Source: Holophagaceae bacterium UBA692
GTDB lineage: Bacteria; Acidobacteriota; Holophagae; Holophagales; Holophagaceae
Length of the DNA stretch: 9,571 nucleotides
Direction: 5' to 3'
NCBI GenBank assembly: GCA_002297665.1
Contig: DBMS01000311.1
Span: forward strand, 37,632 to 47,202
Shown here: positions 9,422-9,571 of the stretch, piece after piece
Position numbering within the stretch: the first letter of the stretch is position 1
Layout: each line of letters opens with the position of its first letter
Position numbers and translations under genes: made by a program
The notes under the pieces: generated by a model
What the model was told of the DNA's origin: nothing
The model's input: the letters and a program-made list of their open reading frames with translations, nothing else
Databases searched by the model: none

Positions 9422-9456
9422 TTTTGCAGACACCCTCTGAGAGGGTGTCTGCAAAA
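9422..9456. repeat. Perfect 16-base inverted repeat just after dld
   Basis: The arm TTTTGCAGACACCCTC (9422-9437) is repeated exactly in inverted form at 9441-9456, around a 3-base centre TGA, starting one base after the dld stop. In RNA it would make a very stable hairpin that could end or protect the dld transcript. Unlike an ordinary intrinsic terminator, the T-run lies on the 5' side and the A-run on the 3' side when read on either strand, so no U-tract follows the stem. It may still act as a transcript 3'-end stabiliser, or be a remnant of a mobile element. Confidence 0.8.
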
Positions 9457-9571
9457 AGGAGGGCCCCGCGATGATGGCACCGGCCATGGCAGGACAAGGC
9501 CCGCGAGGAGAGCGATTCGGGTAATCGGTCGACGAGTGGAACGCTGGACTGCCGTGGCCGCTGCCATCACC
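9457..9571. other. No supportable gene at the right edge
   Basis: This stretch of 115 bases holds only short or unanchored frames. An ATG at 9471 with GGAGGG 11-16 bases upstream opens a 17-codon frame that stops at TAA 9522. A GTG at 9536 stays open to the edge (VERWTAVAAAIT) but lacks a Shine-Dalgarno. The minus strand is open in two frames, but one is only the shadow of dld. A gene beginning beyond the edge cannot be judged from here. Confidence 0.5.

Noticed and set aside
9422..9456. Calling the inverted repeat a standard rho-independent terminator
   Set aside because: No T-run follows the stem on either strand; the T and A runs are in the reverse order.

Overview
The window is uniformly GC-rich (third codon positions are almost all G or C), with Shine-Dalgarno motifs of the GGAGG type. 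It reads as a chromosomal segment from a GC-rich Gram-negative bacterium. The gene set suggests a lactate-respiring organism: a Shewanella-like lldP / Dld-II / lldEFG set, here with GC-rich coding. An acidobacterium of the Holophaga/Geothrix type or a deltaproteobacterium would fit, but nothing here fixes the taxonomy. No tRNA, rRNA, CRISPR, transposase or phage gene is visible.

Layout. Bases 1-832 hold the 5' part of an unidentified minus-strand gene that runs off the left edge. A 159-base divergent intergenic region (833-991) with several inverted repeats separates it from lutA-lutB-lutC (992-3798, plus). These three genes overlap by 11 and 8 bases and encode the three-subunit iron-sulfur L-lactate oxidation complex. 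Converging on lutC, only 9 bases away, is a GntR/FadR-type regulator (3808-4527, minus, GTG start). An AT-rich divergent control region (4528-4749) follows. It contains a perfect FadR-type operator and a 9-base direct repeat. Next come lldP, a lactate permease (4750-6498, plus), and a 944-residue FAD/Fe-S D-lactate dehydrogenase of the Dld-II type (6586-9420, plus). The 87-base gap between permease and dehydrogenase contains a terminator-like hairpin and an overlapping alternative hairpin. After the dehydrogenase there is a perfect 16-base inverted repeat (9422-9456), then about 115 bases with no supportable gene.

Together the genes form a complete module for growth on lactate. LldP imports lactate. 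LutABC converts L-lactate and Dld converts D-lactate to pyruvate, passing electrons through Fe-S clusters, presumably to the quinone pool. The GntR-family protein most likely senses lactate and controls at least the permease-dehydrogenase unit and itself. The gene families are known. The parts worth a second look are in the control DNA: the operator, the possible read-through device between lldP and dld, the downstream inverted repeat, the repeat-rich leader of lutA, and the unidentified gene at the left edge.
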